From the NCBI GenBank assembly GCA_943735955.1, contig OX030960.1:7999432-8063431 (forward strand): DNA of 64,000 bases, in the 5' to 3' direction. Below, in pieces: positions 19,901 to 32,161 of the stretch (positions are counted from its first letter, which is position 1; each line of letters opens with the position of its first letter). This DNA comes from Piscicola geometra. Taxonomy: Eukaryota > Annelida > Clitellata > Hirudinida > Piscicolidae. Below the pieces are notes generated by a model. The model was not told where the DNA came from, did no database searches, and worked only from the letters and a program-made list of their open reading frames with translations. The translations under genes and the position numbers were made by a program.

Positions 19901-22900
19901 TTGGGGGCCTTGACGGAGATTGTGCACAAGTACCCCACAATGCCTCAGCTGGTGACGGGAGATGATGGTTCTCCCTCTGCGAGACCTGGTGTTTGTGCCT
20001 CGGCTGAGAGGATCGAGAACTTCAAGAAGTCCAAAAAGCCCAAGATCTATGTGCTGAGTGAGAGAGAGTGGAGTGATTGTCAGGAAAGCAAGATGGGTTC
20101 TTCGCGTGGTGATGAAGGGGCAGGTAAGAGTGCAGTAGTGGAAAGTGCCAGGGTGGAAACTGACCTCGAGAGGAATGACGAAACGACGACTGAGCTGCCT
20201 GCAGGAGAGGAAAAGATGACAGCGCCACAAAAAGACCAAGAAGCCACTCAAAAAGAAAAACTCTTGAGCATTAAAAAGGCAAAATTGTTGAAGTCGAAAA
20301 AACTGCAAGAAAAATTAGTTGAAAAGGATGATAAAGATAGGAAATTGAGTGAATTGTTGGCAAGTGTTAAAGACCTTCAAGGCGCTAATGATTCTTATGC
20401 AACAGAAATATTAAAGATGGAACACCAGCTTGAAAGTATCAAAGAAACAGCTGAAGCTACTAGACAGGAGAACGAAGCTTTGAAGCTGGAAAAAGAAAAA
20501 ATTGTAAATGAAAATAATAAAGATAAAAAAGACTTGGATCGTTTTTGTAAGATTAAGATTGAGTTGGAAGGGCGTTTGCAAAGAAATGAACTCGAAATAA
20601 ATGTGAAAAGTGAAGAAATGTCAAGATTGAGGAAGGAGTTGGAGAATGTAATGGTTGATAATGACAAGTACCAATCGGAAATAAATGTAATGAGTTCAGA
20701 AAAAATAGAATATTCAAGAAAAAATGAAGATGCTAAAATTAAAGAAGCTGAAAATGAACAAAAACTGGCTGGCTTTGAAACGCAAGTTGGAGAGTTAAAA
20801 AAACAAAATGAAGAATTAAAAAAACTAAATGAAGACATGATCGGCAAAATAGATGAATCGAGTAAAAACATTAAAAATTTAACAAATTCAATCGACAGTA
20901 AAGATGAAGAAATTACCAAGTTGCTATTGCAGACAGAAGATTTAGAACTCAAATTGAAAGACTCTAATTGCCAACTAATTAATATAAACTCGATGTATGA
21001 AGCGTCAAATGAAGGAAATGTACAATCGAAAAGTCAAATCGAAGTTTTGAATAGAGAATTGGTTGTGTTTGGTGAAAAAGTTGAAGAATTAGGTGGAATA
21101 TTAAAAGAAAAAGAGTCTGAAATAACTTATTTGAAAAGAACACTTGATGAAACTAAGTTAGAAAAAGATAAACTGAAGACTGTTGAAGAAGATACTGAAA
21201 AGTATTTAACAGAAATAAAACAATTGAAAGATAAATTACATTTATTCAGTCAAGAAATGAACGAAAAAGAAAGAATAGTTGAAGAAAATGTGAATTTATC
21301 GAAGAAGTTGTTAGACGTCGAGGCTTTGTATGAAAAGACTAGGGAAGAAAATGCTTCCTTGACTAGTAAGTTAACAAAAAGCGAGGATGATTTGCTTAAA
21401 AGTCAGATTAAATCAAACGAGCTGGAAGCCAGCATTGAAGCCAAGTCAAATGAGGTGCTGAGTGTGAGAGAATCGTTGAAGATGAAGTCTGTGCAGTGTG
21501 ACGAACATCTAGAGCATGTTCAATTCATCAAGAGCGCAATTCAAAAGCTGAGAGAAATGAATAATCAAAACAGAGAAGACATTTCAGTGATGGTTGCTGC
21601 TTCACTCGTTGATCACATGGCCGTTGGAGGCAGACTGCATGAGTTTGTGTCAAGTCTGATGGAGGCTGAAGTCGAGAGGAGGAATTTGGTGGCGAGGTGT
21701 GATGCACTCTCTCAAGAACTGAGCAGCAGTCGCAAGGATTCCGAAGAAAATGAAGCTGAAAGCAAGAGGTTGGTCGACAGTTTGAGGCTTGAGGTTTCTG
21801 AGGCGAGGTCTTCAAATGAGGAGTTGACGAGAAAGTTGGCGAGTTATAGCGAACAAGTGGCGAGTTTGGCGACTGATTCGGTGGACCACAAGATGGTGGT
21901 GGAGACTCTTCAAAAGAATCAGGACGATAAGGACAATTCAATAAAAGAACTAGAGCAGAAAATTAATCTAATGAAAAATCAATTCGACGACGAGAAAAAA
22001 AACACGGTTTTTAAATATAAGAGTATTTCAGAGGAAAACGAAGAGAAAAATAGAATAATTAATGATTTAAAGAGGTCAGTCGAGACTGTAAAGGAAGAAA
22101 ATGAAAGTCTATCTTTTTTGCTAAACGACGAAAAGACCAAAGTAAAGACTCTGACGGGACAGCAGGAAGAAACAAAGCACCAAATCGACCAGCAAAGTGG
22201 CGCTTTAAGAGATTTATCCGACAAATTGAAGCTCTCAGAGACTCAACTCTCAGACAAAGAGAAGCTCCTAGATGCGTTGAAGACACAGCTGGAGGCAATT
22301 AAAAAGACTTCTGAAGAAAAAGCAGCTCAGCTGGAAAGTTTGATTGACGACCTTAAATCCGAAATAAAGACTGTAAAGGCTGAGAAGGAGTGTGTTGTCG
22401 GGAGGTTGAGTGAACAAACCAGCCTTCAAACCGCCACGGAAGAACGAATCTCGGAGTTGAGTAGTGAGATAGAAAAGATATCGCTCGAGAATTCAGAGAA
22501 AGCAAAGTTCAATGATTTATTGAAGGAGAAAATCAAAGAGCAGAAAGAGCAATCGATTAAAGAAAAGGAGAATTTTGGAAGAGAGATTGAAAGCATGAAG
22601 GCGGACATGGTTGAGTACTCTGCAGTGGCTGAGGAGGCGAAGGCTTCAAAGGGAGTCTTTGAGGAGCAGGCGATGCTGGTTCAGAATCTCGAGAGATGCA
22701 ACGAAGATAAGGCCAGATTGTTGGAGGAAGTCAAGCAGACGTTGAGGCAGAAGGAGGAGGAGGTGGGTCGGTTGCACGTGACCATTTGTGAGCTGCAGGA
22801 GGCTGTCAAGGCGTCTCAGATAGAGCCATTGTATGCCCTTGAGAGTCTGTCCAGAGAAGTGGCTCATCAGAAGACACTCAGTAGCTCTCTCGAAAGTGAC

Positions 22901-25900
22901 TTCATTCTTGAAATGAAAATACTAGATGGTGATTTGAACGATGCCAAAGTGAAGAATGAGGAGTTGACGACTGCATTGGTTGAAGCGGAGAAAGAGAAGA
23001 AAGCCCTTTTCGTGGATTTAGATAATATAAAAATAAAATGTAAAAGTTTTGAAGAAAAGTTAATCGAAGTGCGAGTAAGTGAAGATAAGTATAAAATGGC
23101 AGAAGCTAGTGTTTGTCATCTGTATATTGATGCTCTGGAAGCAAGGGGAAGGACGATGGAAAGTTTAAAGGAAAAAAATCGTAAGTTGAATGAAGATCTA
23201 TCAAGAACGAAGAAGATGCACAAGCAAGTCAGCGAAAAGAACGATGAAACAGAGTCGGCCCACAAGGACAAGGTGGCAAGGCTGGAGGCGCGGTTGAGAG
23301 TTTCCGAAGTGAAGAGATCCGAGTTGCAGGGCTGTCACGGCCACTTCGAGTGTATTGAGGAGTTGCATGGTGTGGTCAGGTGTCTGAAGGAGTCGTTGAG
23401 GAAGAAGGATGAGGAGTGGGAAGTCAAATTGGACGGTTTGAGCGGTCAACTTGCGGAGAGGCAAGAGTTATATGAGGAGTTATTGAAGGATTATAATGCG
23501 ATTGAAGAGTCGCACGAAAGGTTGATGAATGACCGCAATGACATGGAAAGGTACTCTTCAGTTTTGAATGAACAAATCAGCACTAAAAATGAGGTGATTA
23601 AAAAGCTGAAATGCGAAAACGAAGAGAGTTTGCAGGCGTTGAGTCAAAAAAGTTTAATTCTTGAGCAACTTGAGCAGGAGAAAGAAGTGTCAGCGTCGCA
23701 AGAAAGAGATGAAATGCTGAATAAAATGAGGACATTGGAAGAAAAAGTAAGAGATCAAGAACAAGTGTTAGAATCAAAGGAAGTCGAATTGAATGAAATA
23801 AAATTGATGACCGACGAATCTGCTAGGAATAATTTGGAAAAAATAAAAGTTATAAGCGTTGAGTTAACATCAAGAAGAGAAGAAGTGGAAAGAAGTCAGA
23901 AAATTATTCAAGAACTAAGTAAAGAACTAGAAGAAGCAAAAATTAATGAAAAAGAAAAGTTAGAAAATATTGAAAAATTAGAAAATAATCTCGTGGAATT
24001 GCAAAACGAATTGAACGTTCTAGAACAGCAATTGAACACAAAGTCTGGAGAACTGAATTCAATTCATTCCCTGTCACAAATCTCGGAAACGCAACTAAAC
24101 CAAACGATCGTAAATTTAAAATCGCAACTTGCGTCTCACCAGTCCCGAATTGACGACCTAACTCAAGAAAATGAGCAAACAAAATCCGAACTTACTTTAA
24201 CCTTGCAACAACTAACTCTCCTCAAAGAACAGTCGCAAGCATCTATCTTTCGAGAAGACAATGCCGTCAGTGGAGTCACTCAGAGCAACTCTGATGCTTT
24301 TGATGGGAATGAGACTCCAGAAGAAGCAGGCGGGACTTGGTTCATCGTTCATGAACCTGCGACTGAAAAGAGAGGAGAGGTTGCAACGGGCAGGAAGAAG
24401 GATTGCTTGGTGTATGAGTCGTTGAAGGAAGATCAGTGCGTTGGAGGAGAAGGAAGAGACGATGCAACTGCATCGAAGAAGGCGCTGAAGCTGGAAAAGG
24501 CGAAACTGCTCAAGAACAAGAAGCAGCACGAGAAAGAAATTGAAGTTTTGAAGGGAAGGCTGCATGAGTTGAAGGAGATCTGTTCCAAGAAAGATGAAGA
24601 AATCAATTTAATGAGGGGCAACAAAAAGGATAATTCAACCGATTGTGGTGAGTGGCTCACAGAAGTCCGAGTGGACCGAGGTGTCCAATCAGACGCATGT
24701 TCCTTCTCGGATATAGTTGGGCCTGATCGGAAATGGGATACTCTCGAAAAGGAGTTGAGGAGTAGAATTGAGGTCTTATTGAATGAGAAGGAATCTTTAT
24801 TGAAGTTGTTGCGTCAGATGAAGAGCGACAGAAGCAGCGTCGAAAGTGGGAAAAATGAAGTTTCTGAAATAATAAATGATAGATTCATGGAAAGTAATCA
24901 ATTCGGTGGTGGTGGTGGTGGTGGTGGTGGTGGGGGTGGTGGATACAAGCCATCAACGCCCCCCACTTCCCCATCCATGGCTTCGTCTTCATCTCACGTG
25001 GTTTCAGAAGAGCACTGCCAGAACAACTACGATGAAGACGTCGCTGACAGTTTGAAGTCGGAGATGGATGGAGACATTAATGAGAGTGCCAGTGAAGATC
25101 AGAGGGAAGCCCACTCAGGTGCGGACAAGGGGGTGGCGCGTGAAGTGACAAGAAATGAAGGAAATGAAATCGGTGACGTAGACGAAGAGTCTGGAAACCT
25201 CAGTGTCGACCAGTTGATGATTATTCAGAAACAGTTCACCGACGTGGTCAGACTGAATACTCAGTTGAAGGAGGAAAAGCGCTTGTTGCTCGTAGATCTA
25301 GAGAATATGTCGCAGTCGTTTGAGCAGACGAAGAATGTTTGTTACGAGCTGGATCAGAGGCTGGAAGAGATGGAAGAGCAGACGGAACGACTGGTGGAAG
25401 AGGGAAAAGTCAAAGATTCTCAGCTTCAGGAGTTGAGAGATCGACTTTGCACTGGCGACGACGAGTTGGCTCGTGAAAGAGGAGAAACTGATGGAATCAT
25501 TGGCAGGGAGATGTCAGATGTGATAGTGCAGAACAAGATGTTAAAGGAAACGGTGAAGCAGTATTCGCTGAAGATCACCCAGCTGCAGAAGGCCCTAGAC
25601 ACTCAAAGCCTCGTCAAAGACGATTCTTCCGCCATGCAGAACTTGATGATTGAGAACACCCACTTTCACGAAGAAAATGTCAAACTCTCCGATGCGAATG
25701 TGTTTTACAAAAGCAAGACGGAACAACTGCAATTCGAGTTGGACGCACTTAAAAACAGGCGGGATACCTCAATCGACAACCCTCAACAGTTCAGCGATGA
25801 CAAAACAAGCATTCACGAAAAGGCAGTGCAAGAGGCTGTGACGTTGTTGGCCACATCCTCGAACATCCCGTCTCCAAGCAACCCTGAGAAGCTGAGTCTG

Positions 25901-28900
25901 CCCCTCTGCAACACGACACAGACCAGTCCTCTGGAGTTCAGCGCTCAAAACACTCCCTTCGGAGGCGTCTTCTCCCCCGAACTACACTCTCCCTCCTCTT
26001 TCTCCGGCTCAGAAAACTTTCTCTTGTCCGATGACGGAGGCCTTTCTTCCTCCGAAAACGAACAAATTCAAAGCAAGTTCCATCTCTTGCAGATCGAAAA
26101 TGAAAACCTCAGGAAAGCACTGAAAGAGATCGGAGATTTGCAATACGACTCGAAAAAAGTGCTTCTACCTGTATCTGCTTCTTCCTCTCTCAACCGCCTC
26201 GAAGTCTCCTTTTCACGCATGAGTCAAATCTCCGACATCGACTCCAACAGGGCCGATCTTCACGTTGAAGCACCCAATGAAAGTTCCCAATGCGCCAAAG
26301 AAGTCACCGAAAACAGTTTGAAACTGGCCATGTCACACGTACAGGACTTTAGCATCAGTGGATCGGAAACGAACGTCAGATCATCGCTCAGGAGTTCTTC
26401 TTCTTCCTCCAACTCCATCAACACTGACCGCTTCCTGGTGAGGACCCCTCGCTCGATCACTTCCACCTCCAACGACTACCAGCTGGAGGCGACCGAGTGT
26501 GCGGGAAAAAGCGTCGATGATTACGTGTCTCTGCAGGTTGACTACAAGAGGTTCAAGTTGAAGGCGAGGAACGAGTACAGCAGGATCAAAGTGCGCCTGG
26601 TGGACGTCTTGAAGCAGTATAACTTACTCAAGATGAAGTACCAAGAGTTGCATGATTCGATTATCTTCAAGAGTTTGGTCGATCAAAATTTAATTCTAAC
26701 CGAGAACAAGTCGTTGAGGGCGAGAGTGGTTGAGCTGGAGATAGTACTGCAAAGGAAAGACCGAATGCTGCGAAGTGCAACGGAAGAGAACAAGCAAAGA
26801 CCCTTCAGGTCAGAACAGCCGGTCATTTACGAAGAGAGGGTGGAGGAAATGGAAGAAAGTAACAAAATGCTGGTGGAAAATATTCGAGATGTGGAGTTGC
26901 AGTTGTCAGTACTGCAATCAGAGTGTAAAGTCTTGACGGAGCGAAATCGTAGACTCCAAAGTGAATTGAATTATTACAGTGAAAAAGAGAAAGAAAAAAT
27001 AGAAAAAGAATTCCGTAAAAATAATTCTCACAACACTGAAGAGAAGGTATTGGTTGTTGAAAAGCCTGTTTTCCAGACTGAATGCTTCACACTAGAAGCA
27101 ACTATTCCAGTGCCGAACCAAAGGGAAAACGAGACGTGCGGAACAACGCTAACCCCCACAAACCACTCCGGCCTAAAGCCTAATCCTTTCGCAACGAGAA
27201 ACAAACCAGCGCAAAGTGATAAGGAAACTAATACTCAAGAAGATGTTCCAGCTCGGGTGGATGCTTGCACTCAAACCGAAGATGGAAGGTTGCTTGAAAA
27301 TGCATCAGTAGCAACTTTAACCGACGAATTCGTTGAGGGAGGAGATGCGATTTCAGTGAAATCCAAAAACGTGAAAAGTCTTCCAAGCCTGCCAAAGACG
27401 TTGTCTTTCCATCCATCCACCTCGACTGAGCACCTCGACTCATTCAGACGACCCACGTGTTCATCAAGCTCCAAAGTCAGATCGTCATCATCATCATCAC
27501 TCGCCAACTTGAAGTCCTGCTGCAAAAAACACCCTGGGGAACACAGCCTCCACTGCACCAGAAAACTCTCCTCCATGAGCACAACCAGCATCAACAGCAG
27601 CACTGCAACCACCCCCTGCACCTCCTCTAGACACGTCTGCAAGTACTGCAAGGAAAAGTCTCTCGAATGCGCCAGACTACAGAGGCTGATTTGGAGCGCC
27701 GAGGAAAAACTTTCTAGCTACCAGAAACAGCTGGACGAACTGGTGCTCCAGAATGAGAACTTCAGCGTCCAGGTGGGTGCCATCCTTCAGCATGATTACC
27801 ATGGTTTTTATTGTTTTTTAAAGAGTTTTTTTTAGCATGCAGGCATGTTAGATAGAGTTATTAAGATGTTATACATTTAAAGTCCGAACAAGCGATGTTC
27901 TGAATCTAGAATTAGACAGTAGCAATGCATCCGTAGCAGCACGACTCATGGGGTTTACGGTTTTCTTGATTTCTTATTTATCAAATTATTTATATGCTTT
28001 CATTTTTTATAGATTTTATTTTTCTCTATAGTGGTGGCAAGACGTTATATAATTTCTTCGATAGGATTCTGGATTGGCTTCTACATCTCAAACGGCTACA
28101 GCACCAACAACTCCGAGACGCTACTCCACTGTGAAGGCCACAGGGAAGTCTCAAAGCAAGAAAACAAGCTTCAGCACAACGCCTGCTCTGACACCAGGCG
28201 GCAAGTTTGTGCGCAAGTGTTTGAAGTGGGAGATGGAAAAGGCGGGAAGAGACGATGAGGCGACGGCGAGTCAGCAGTCTGGAAAGGTGAAAGTGACTCC
28301 AGGCAACAAGAGCAGTCTGACCGAAGCGACGAAAAGTTTGGTCGACAACGTGGAGGCGATCGTGAGGAAGAACGAGAAGTTGATGGAGTACAGCAAGATG
28401 CGCATGCAGAAGTTGATGAAGGAGTACCAGACTGCCGGTGAGGAGATCAAGTGCATGAACGTTTCAACCCTCGCCAGACTACAACCCCTCACCGGCCTCT
28501 CGCCCCACCAATCAGCTTCATCCACTCCTCTTTCTTCCGAACTGACTTCTCCTCTTTCCGACCAGGCAGGCAGGTTTAAATACGACGCGGCAAACTTGCA
28601 ATCGATCATTCAACCAGACTGTGGAGATAGGTTCACGATCGAAAGTTTGAGAAAATCTCTGGATAGATACAAGGGCGACTACAGCAGACTGAACAAGCTC
28701 TACCTGGAAACGTTCGCTGAGAAGCAAGCTCTTCTCTCCAGCATCGAGGTGTACAAGGAGAGGGAGGTTGTCAGGCTGCAAAGGATGGATAACTTTGTCG
28801 AAGGATTCAAGGCTAGCCAGAATAAACTCAAGATGTTTGACCATGAGAGACTGCTGGTGAAGCAGCGGCTTGAGAGCATGGGCTTCAACTACAACTGCTT

Positions 28901-29255
28901 GCTCCTCGAAACGAACAACTCCAATAATAGCAGCTCACCTTCATCTCAATCGCATTCACCACAATCATCACTCACACCATTGCCTCCACCTCCGTCGACA
29001 ATCTTACCACTCCCCACTCAATCCACCACCACCATCTCAACGATACTTGAGCGCTCATCGTCCGCCCAGAGCCGCTCAAACTTGCTCTCATGCGCCATCG
29101 AACTGGACATGATGCACTACTATGTGGACAGTCTGCAGCACCAGTTTGCCAGCAGTAATGCCCCTGACTTGGTTCTTTCGTTGGTCTGCCAGATTGACGT
29201 CTTAAAGGCTTCACTGGAGAGATGCCAGTGTGGTCGTGGTGTGCGTGGGGAGTGA
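12847..29255 (+). CDS. AKAP9: Gene A: giant coiled-coil protein with AKAP9/pericentrin N-terminal layout
   Basis: AKAP9/pericentrin scaffolds anchor gamma-tubulin complexes, kinases and motors at centrosome and Golgi. Seven exons: 12847-12894, 13005-13145, 13223-13336, 13408-13485, 13818-13985, 14141-27772, 28065-29255; all junctions are phase 0 and the total is 5,123 residues. The N-terminus MDGKERYEIIEAAKRTLGKT plus a basic patch matches the start shared by AKAP9 and PCNT (ME-x-E-x-R-x-x-K-x-E-A-G-x-x-K-L). Later blocks follow AKAP9 order: LRDYEEVIKEKDRTIERL, an AK-x-x-I-L-x-L-Q block, then MERLRGELDEFYGGEIAKIK (AKAP9: LRAELDEMYGQQIVQMK). The rest is heptad coiled coil with Ser-rich breaks. 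It stops at TGA 29253-29255, with AATAAA at 29406. There is no PACT domain here; that is in gene B, 2.9 kb downstream. One joined gene is possible. Confidence 0.8.
13556..13735. repeat. AATAATAATAAGTATAT tandem repeat
   Basis: About nine copies of a 17-20 bp AT-only unit in the intron between gene A exons 4 and 5. Confidence 0.9.
14141..27772 (+). CDS. AKAP9: Gene A exon 6: single 13.6-kb coiled-coil exon
   Basis: 4,544 codons with no stop, between acceptor acaccag and donor gtgggt. Residues about 184-4727 of gene A. The opening AGQWLDNALGEASTRALADA leads into near-continuous heptads. Four W-Q-x-Q-Y-L-x-L-S-Q units occur in the first 2 kb (see repeat entry). Non-coil breaks are Ser runs (14520-14560, 14900-14940, 26390-26420), a poly-Gly run at 24904-24943, a Ser/Pro region at 25850-26050 and a Cys/His-rich segment at 27510-27670. 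Many shorter frames on both strands in this interval are shadows. Such a long uninterrupted exon is rare in animals and contrasts with the 32 small exons of gene B. Confidence 0.9.
14752..16150 (+). repeat. Four diverged internal protein repeats (WQQQYLxLSQQN)
   Basis: Units start near 14755, 15283, 15787 and 16105. They read WQQQYLLLSQQNISTSDLV, WQQQYMQLSHQNLSSTDLV, WQEQYLKLSQQNLSESDLL and WQSQYLSLSQS. The first three continue with a shared ENxRLNQLVDE-type helix. Spacing of about 105-175 residues and divergence at DNA level point to an old internal duplication of a coiled-coil module. Confidence 0.85.
24904..24943 (+). repeat. Poly-Gly (GGT)n tract in gene A
   Basis: GGT repeat coding about 13 Gly, followed by a Pro/Ser-rich linker (PSTPPTSPS). 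It separates two coiled-coil blocks. Confidence 0.9.
28065..29255 (+). CDS. AKAP9: Gene A exon 7 (C-terminal 396 residues)
   Basis: Acceptor cttcgatag, phase 0. It reads DSGLASTSQTATAPTTPRRY, a Ser/Thr/Lys-rich basic region, GGKFVRKCLKWEMEKAGRDD, then helices including LSSIEVYKEREVVRLQRMDN and HERLLVKQRLESMGFNYNCL. A Ser/Pro linker follows, then LVLSLVCQIDVLKASLERC and a stop. Near the stop, GGGGA|gtgaga at 29252 would be a fair donor, but its phase (2) does not fit the first exon of gene B. A weak phase-0 donor, GGT|gtgcgt at 29241, would fit. Confidence 0.75.
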   Translation, partial: DSGLASTSQTATAPTTPRRYSTVKATGKSQSKKTSFSTTPALTPGGKFVRKCLKWEMEKAGRDDEATASQQSGKVKVTPGNKSSLTEATKSLVDNVEAIVRKNEKLMEYSKMRMQKLMKEYQTAGEEIKCMNVSTLARLQPLTGLSPHQSASSTPLSSELTSPLSDQAGRFKYDAANLQSIIQPDCGDRFTIESLRKSLDRYKGDYSRLNKLYLETFAEKQALLSSIEVYKEREVVRLQRMDNFVEGFKASQNKLKMFDHERLLVKQRLESMGFNYNCLLLETNNSNNSSSPSSQSHSPQSSLTPLPPPPSTILPLPTQSTTTISTILERSSSAQSRSNLLSCAIELDMMHYYVDSLQHQFASSNAPDLVLSLVCQIDVLKASLERCQCGRGVRGE

Positions 29256-29405
29256 GAGTTGCAGAAAAACTGTTTCCAAGTTAAATGTAAGAAAAACTTA
29301 AGCAATATATGAAAGGAAAGAGTAACTCTGTTGTAACAACTGTTGTTATATAATGAAAGTGTGTTGCTATATTTGGAAGTTAGTGTCTTAGGTTTTGATA
29401 CGGGA

Positions 29406-29411
29406 AATAAA
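29406..29411 (+). promoter_or_regulatory. Poly(A) signal after gene A
   Basis: AATAAA about 150 bp after the gene A stop codon. It supports gene A ending here rather than continuing into gene B, but AATAAA is common in this AT-rich DNA. Confidence 0.45.
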
Positions 29412-32161
29412 CCAGATATTATTTATTAGGTTTTCCTATTTTTAACGTGATTTTGTTTTTAAGTTTTTGCTTTTTTTCAAACGGTTCATCTTTCGTTTCG
29501 CTTAAACCTTAAACTATCCATTAAACTATAGAAAATAACAAAAAGTAATCTTTCATGTGCTTTACTTCCTCGGATATTTTACTTATGATATTCACTTGTT
29601 TTTGTTTAACATTTTATCGTTTAAAAAGAGAAGGTTTTTGTTTAAAAATTGTTTTTTAAAGGACAATAGATTAAAAATCTTTTATGGAGTTTTTAAAGAA
29701 TTTGTAAAAAATAATCTATTTGTGTTTTAAGGGTTTGTAAAATTATGAAGATAAAACTTGTTTAGATAGTTTTCGCAGACAATTCTTCGTTTAATTACAA
29801 GAAGAAAGAAATAAATATCTTTAAATGTGATTTTAAATATCAAAAAATTGAAATTTTACAATCAAAGTTTGTCTACTCGTTCACGATGAACGTTATTACA
29901 ATAAAACATTCCACACAGGGCTGTTTAAAATCATTTCGAATGGAAGCTTATCGTTAACTTATGTGGCATTTCTATTTTTTTTACATTTTAAAGTTTTTTT
30001 ACATTTTAGTTGACTGCAAATATTAGCTTCTCAAAAGGTTTCATTTGCTATGGGCCATTGAATTTTTATTATTTTATTGGTATCTTGTATCTAATTAAAT
30101 TAGATGTTCTTTCAATTAGTTTGACACAGTCGTGCTGCTCAAAACGAATATAACAATGACGAGGAGTGGTAAATGAGACAGAATCTAACTGAGACCATAT
30201 TTAGGAAAAAATTATCGTCTATAATCCTTGCTTCACTCGGCATCCCTTAAAGAATTTGTTTAACAATATGTAGTCCAATAAACCCTTCACATCGGCTTAT
30301 GTCCCGAGAGGAGTTTATCCTTCCACTCGAGCAAAAAACAAAACGCACAATAAATATGTTCTTCATCCAACAATGAAATCTTTTAAACTCTAAAAACCTT
30401 GCATCAACACTCACCAAACTTGCAGGACGTATGTTCGACGCAAGCCTTTATGAATGTTCTCATAGCTATCGTCTCCATCCTCCTAACCTACCAGCACCAA
30501 AATTCCATGCCCCCTTCCTGACCCCTTCCATGCAAAAGACTCTGTGCTTCGTTTATTCTATAAAAGATATTCTAATTAATTATTAAATAGTATTATTCAT
30601 CGTATTTGATTGCATTGGAATTGTATTGAAGTACATCTACAAATTATCTGGGTATTATATAAATAATTGAATATACAAAGATCCGCCCTAAAGAAATAAT
30701 AGATTTCGACACCATCTTTATTAGAAAATAAAAATTCAACTACATGTGTGGTAAAGGCTTTATCCAAAAAAACTTTTAACCGTGTTTTAAAAGAATAATA
30801 TGAATAAAAAGAATCATAAAATGTATTATTATGCTTTTTACTTGTTCTCCAAAACCATTCTCCTTAGTTACATTTCCCCTCTTCCTTAGTAAATTTTTAA
30901 AAATCACATTTTACCCTGAAAGATTCTAAACATTAGTGTGTGTTTGAAATAAAAATACTACATGAGTACATTTAAAGAGACATAATTTGTTAGAAATAAA
31001 TGGTCTTAAAATTGATGTATTTTAATTTATTTCGTCAAATTTCGAAATTATAAGAAGTCTCTGATTTGTAATTTAAAAAAGTCTTTATAGATGCTAACGT
31101 TTCAATTCAAGCTAGGAAATTGTATTAAGAACATGATCGTTATTACACTTTTGATTAAAACTCCATTTGAGTTGTAATTATTTAAAAATCAAATAAGATA
31201 AATTGAATAAGCAGATTTGTATACAATTCTGAAATACTTTCATTGCTATGGAATCTTCTACAGTTATCATTTAATTTATATAAAAACTTGAAGGTTGCCT
31301 CACACTTTCTAACTTTTTTCGTTTCATGTACATGTTACATGTATATTATACATTGCATAACCCATGAATTCATTTTTATTGGTAAGCATTTTTTTGTACA
31401 TAACCCTATAATATTATTATTCAAATTATAGGTTTATTTCAGGGTTTAATCAATTGAAAAATAAAAAATTATATTTTCACTGCATGTTTTCGAATTGCCT
31501 GTTAGAATTGATGAGAATGTTATTCAATACAATTCAATACTTTTATCCTTTCAATCTCTCTTATCTATAAATACATTTTAAGAGAGTTATATAATATAAA
31601 ATTCAGTTGATTTAATTTAAGATAAAAATTATATAACTTGAAATTAATAATTTAAATTGGCATACAACTTAAGACCCGAGTATTACCAAAGTTCCCAAAA
31701 AAGTGCGCATATTAGGTTAAATACGCATACAATTAGGCAAATAAAGAGTTAAAACATAATAATATTAATATTACTATTACTAATAATATTGATAATTATA
31801 ATATTGAAAATAATATTGGTAATAATAATTCACATTATTGTTTAAAACTCTCATTAATTAAATTTAAAAAAACTATAAATATTTAGATTATATGAAATTA
31901 TCTTTGAAAAAACATTAAAAGTAATTTTGAAATGTAAAAATATTAAGTTATTAACGCACATTTCTGTTTTTACCGCGGTTCCCTAAACCTGTTTACGAAA
32001 TTGTTCTTAGTTACCGATAAATTCATATAAAATACTTAACTTCTTGAAAATAACATTCATTTTTCATGTTTTAACAAAAATTTAAATATATGGTAGGAAA
32101 TTCGAACGCGTTAAGTTTTGAAACAATATTATTTTACTTTTCTGAATAACCTCATATAAAG
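29412..32161. other. Gap between gene A and gene B
   Basis: AT-rich, with no simple repeats of note and no coding-like stretch. This is a marked contrast with the repeat-filled introns of gene B. It could be an intergenic region with the gene B promoter, or a long intron. Confidence 0.55.

Noticed and set aside
14165..27835. Dozens of 60-250 residue open frames on both strands inside the giant exon of gene A
   Set aside because: Shadows of a long purine-rich coiled-coil frame. They are Leu/Ser/Phe-rich mirror reads with no domain motifs.
12847..29255. Gene A as centrosomin/CDK5RAP2, giantin, CENP-E or CENP-F
   Set aside because: No CM1 motif, GRIP domain, C-terminal membrane anchor or motor domain was seen. 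The N-terminal helix and LDEFYGGEIAKIK order match AKAP9/PCNT, though general coiled-coil similarity makes this less than certain.
29412..32161. Missed exons linking gene A and gene B
   Set aside because: I looked for coiled-coil-type codons or strong acceptor-donor pairs and saw none. This does not exclude a single long intron.
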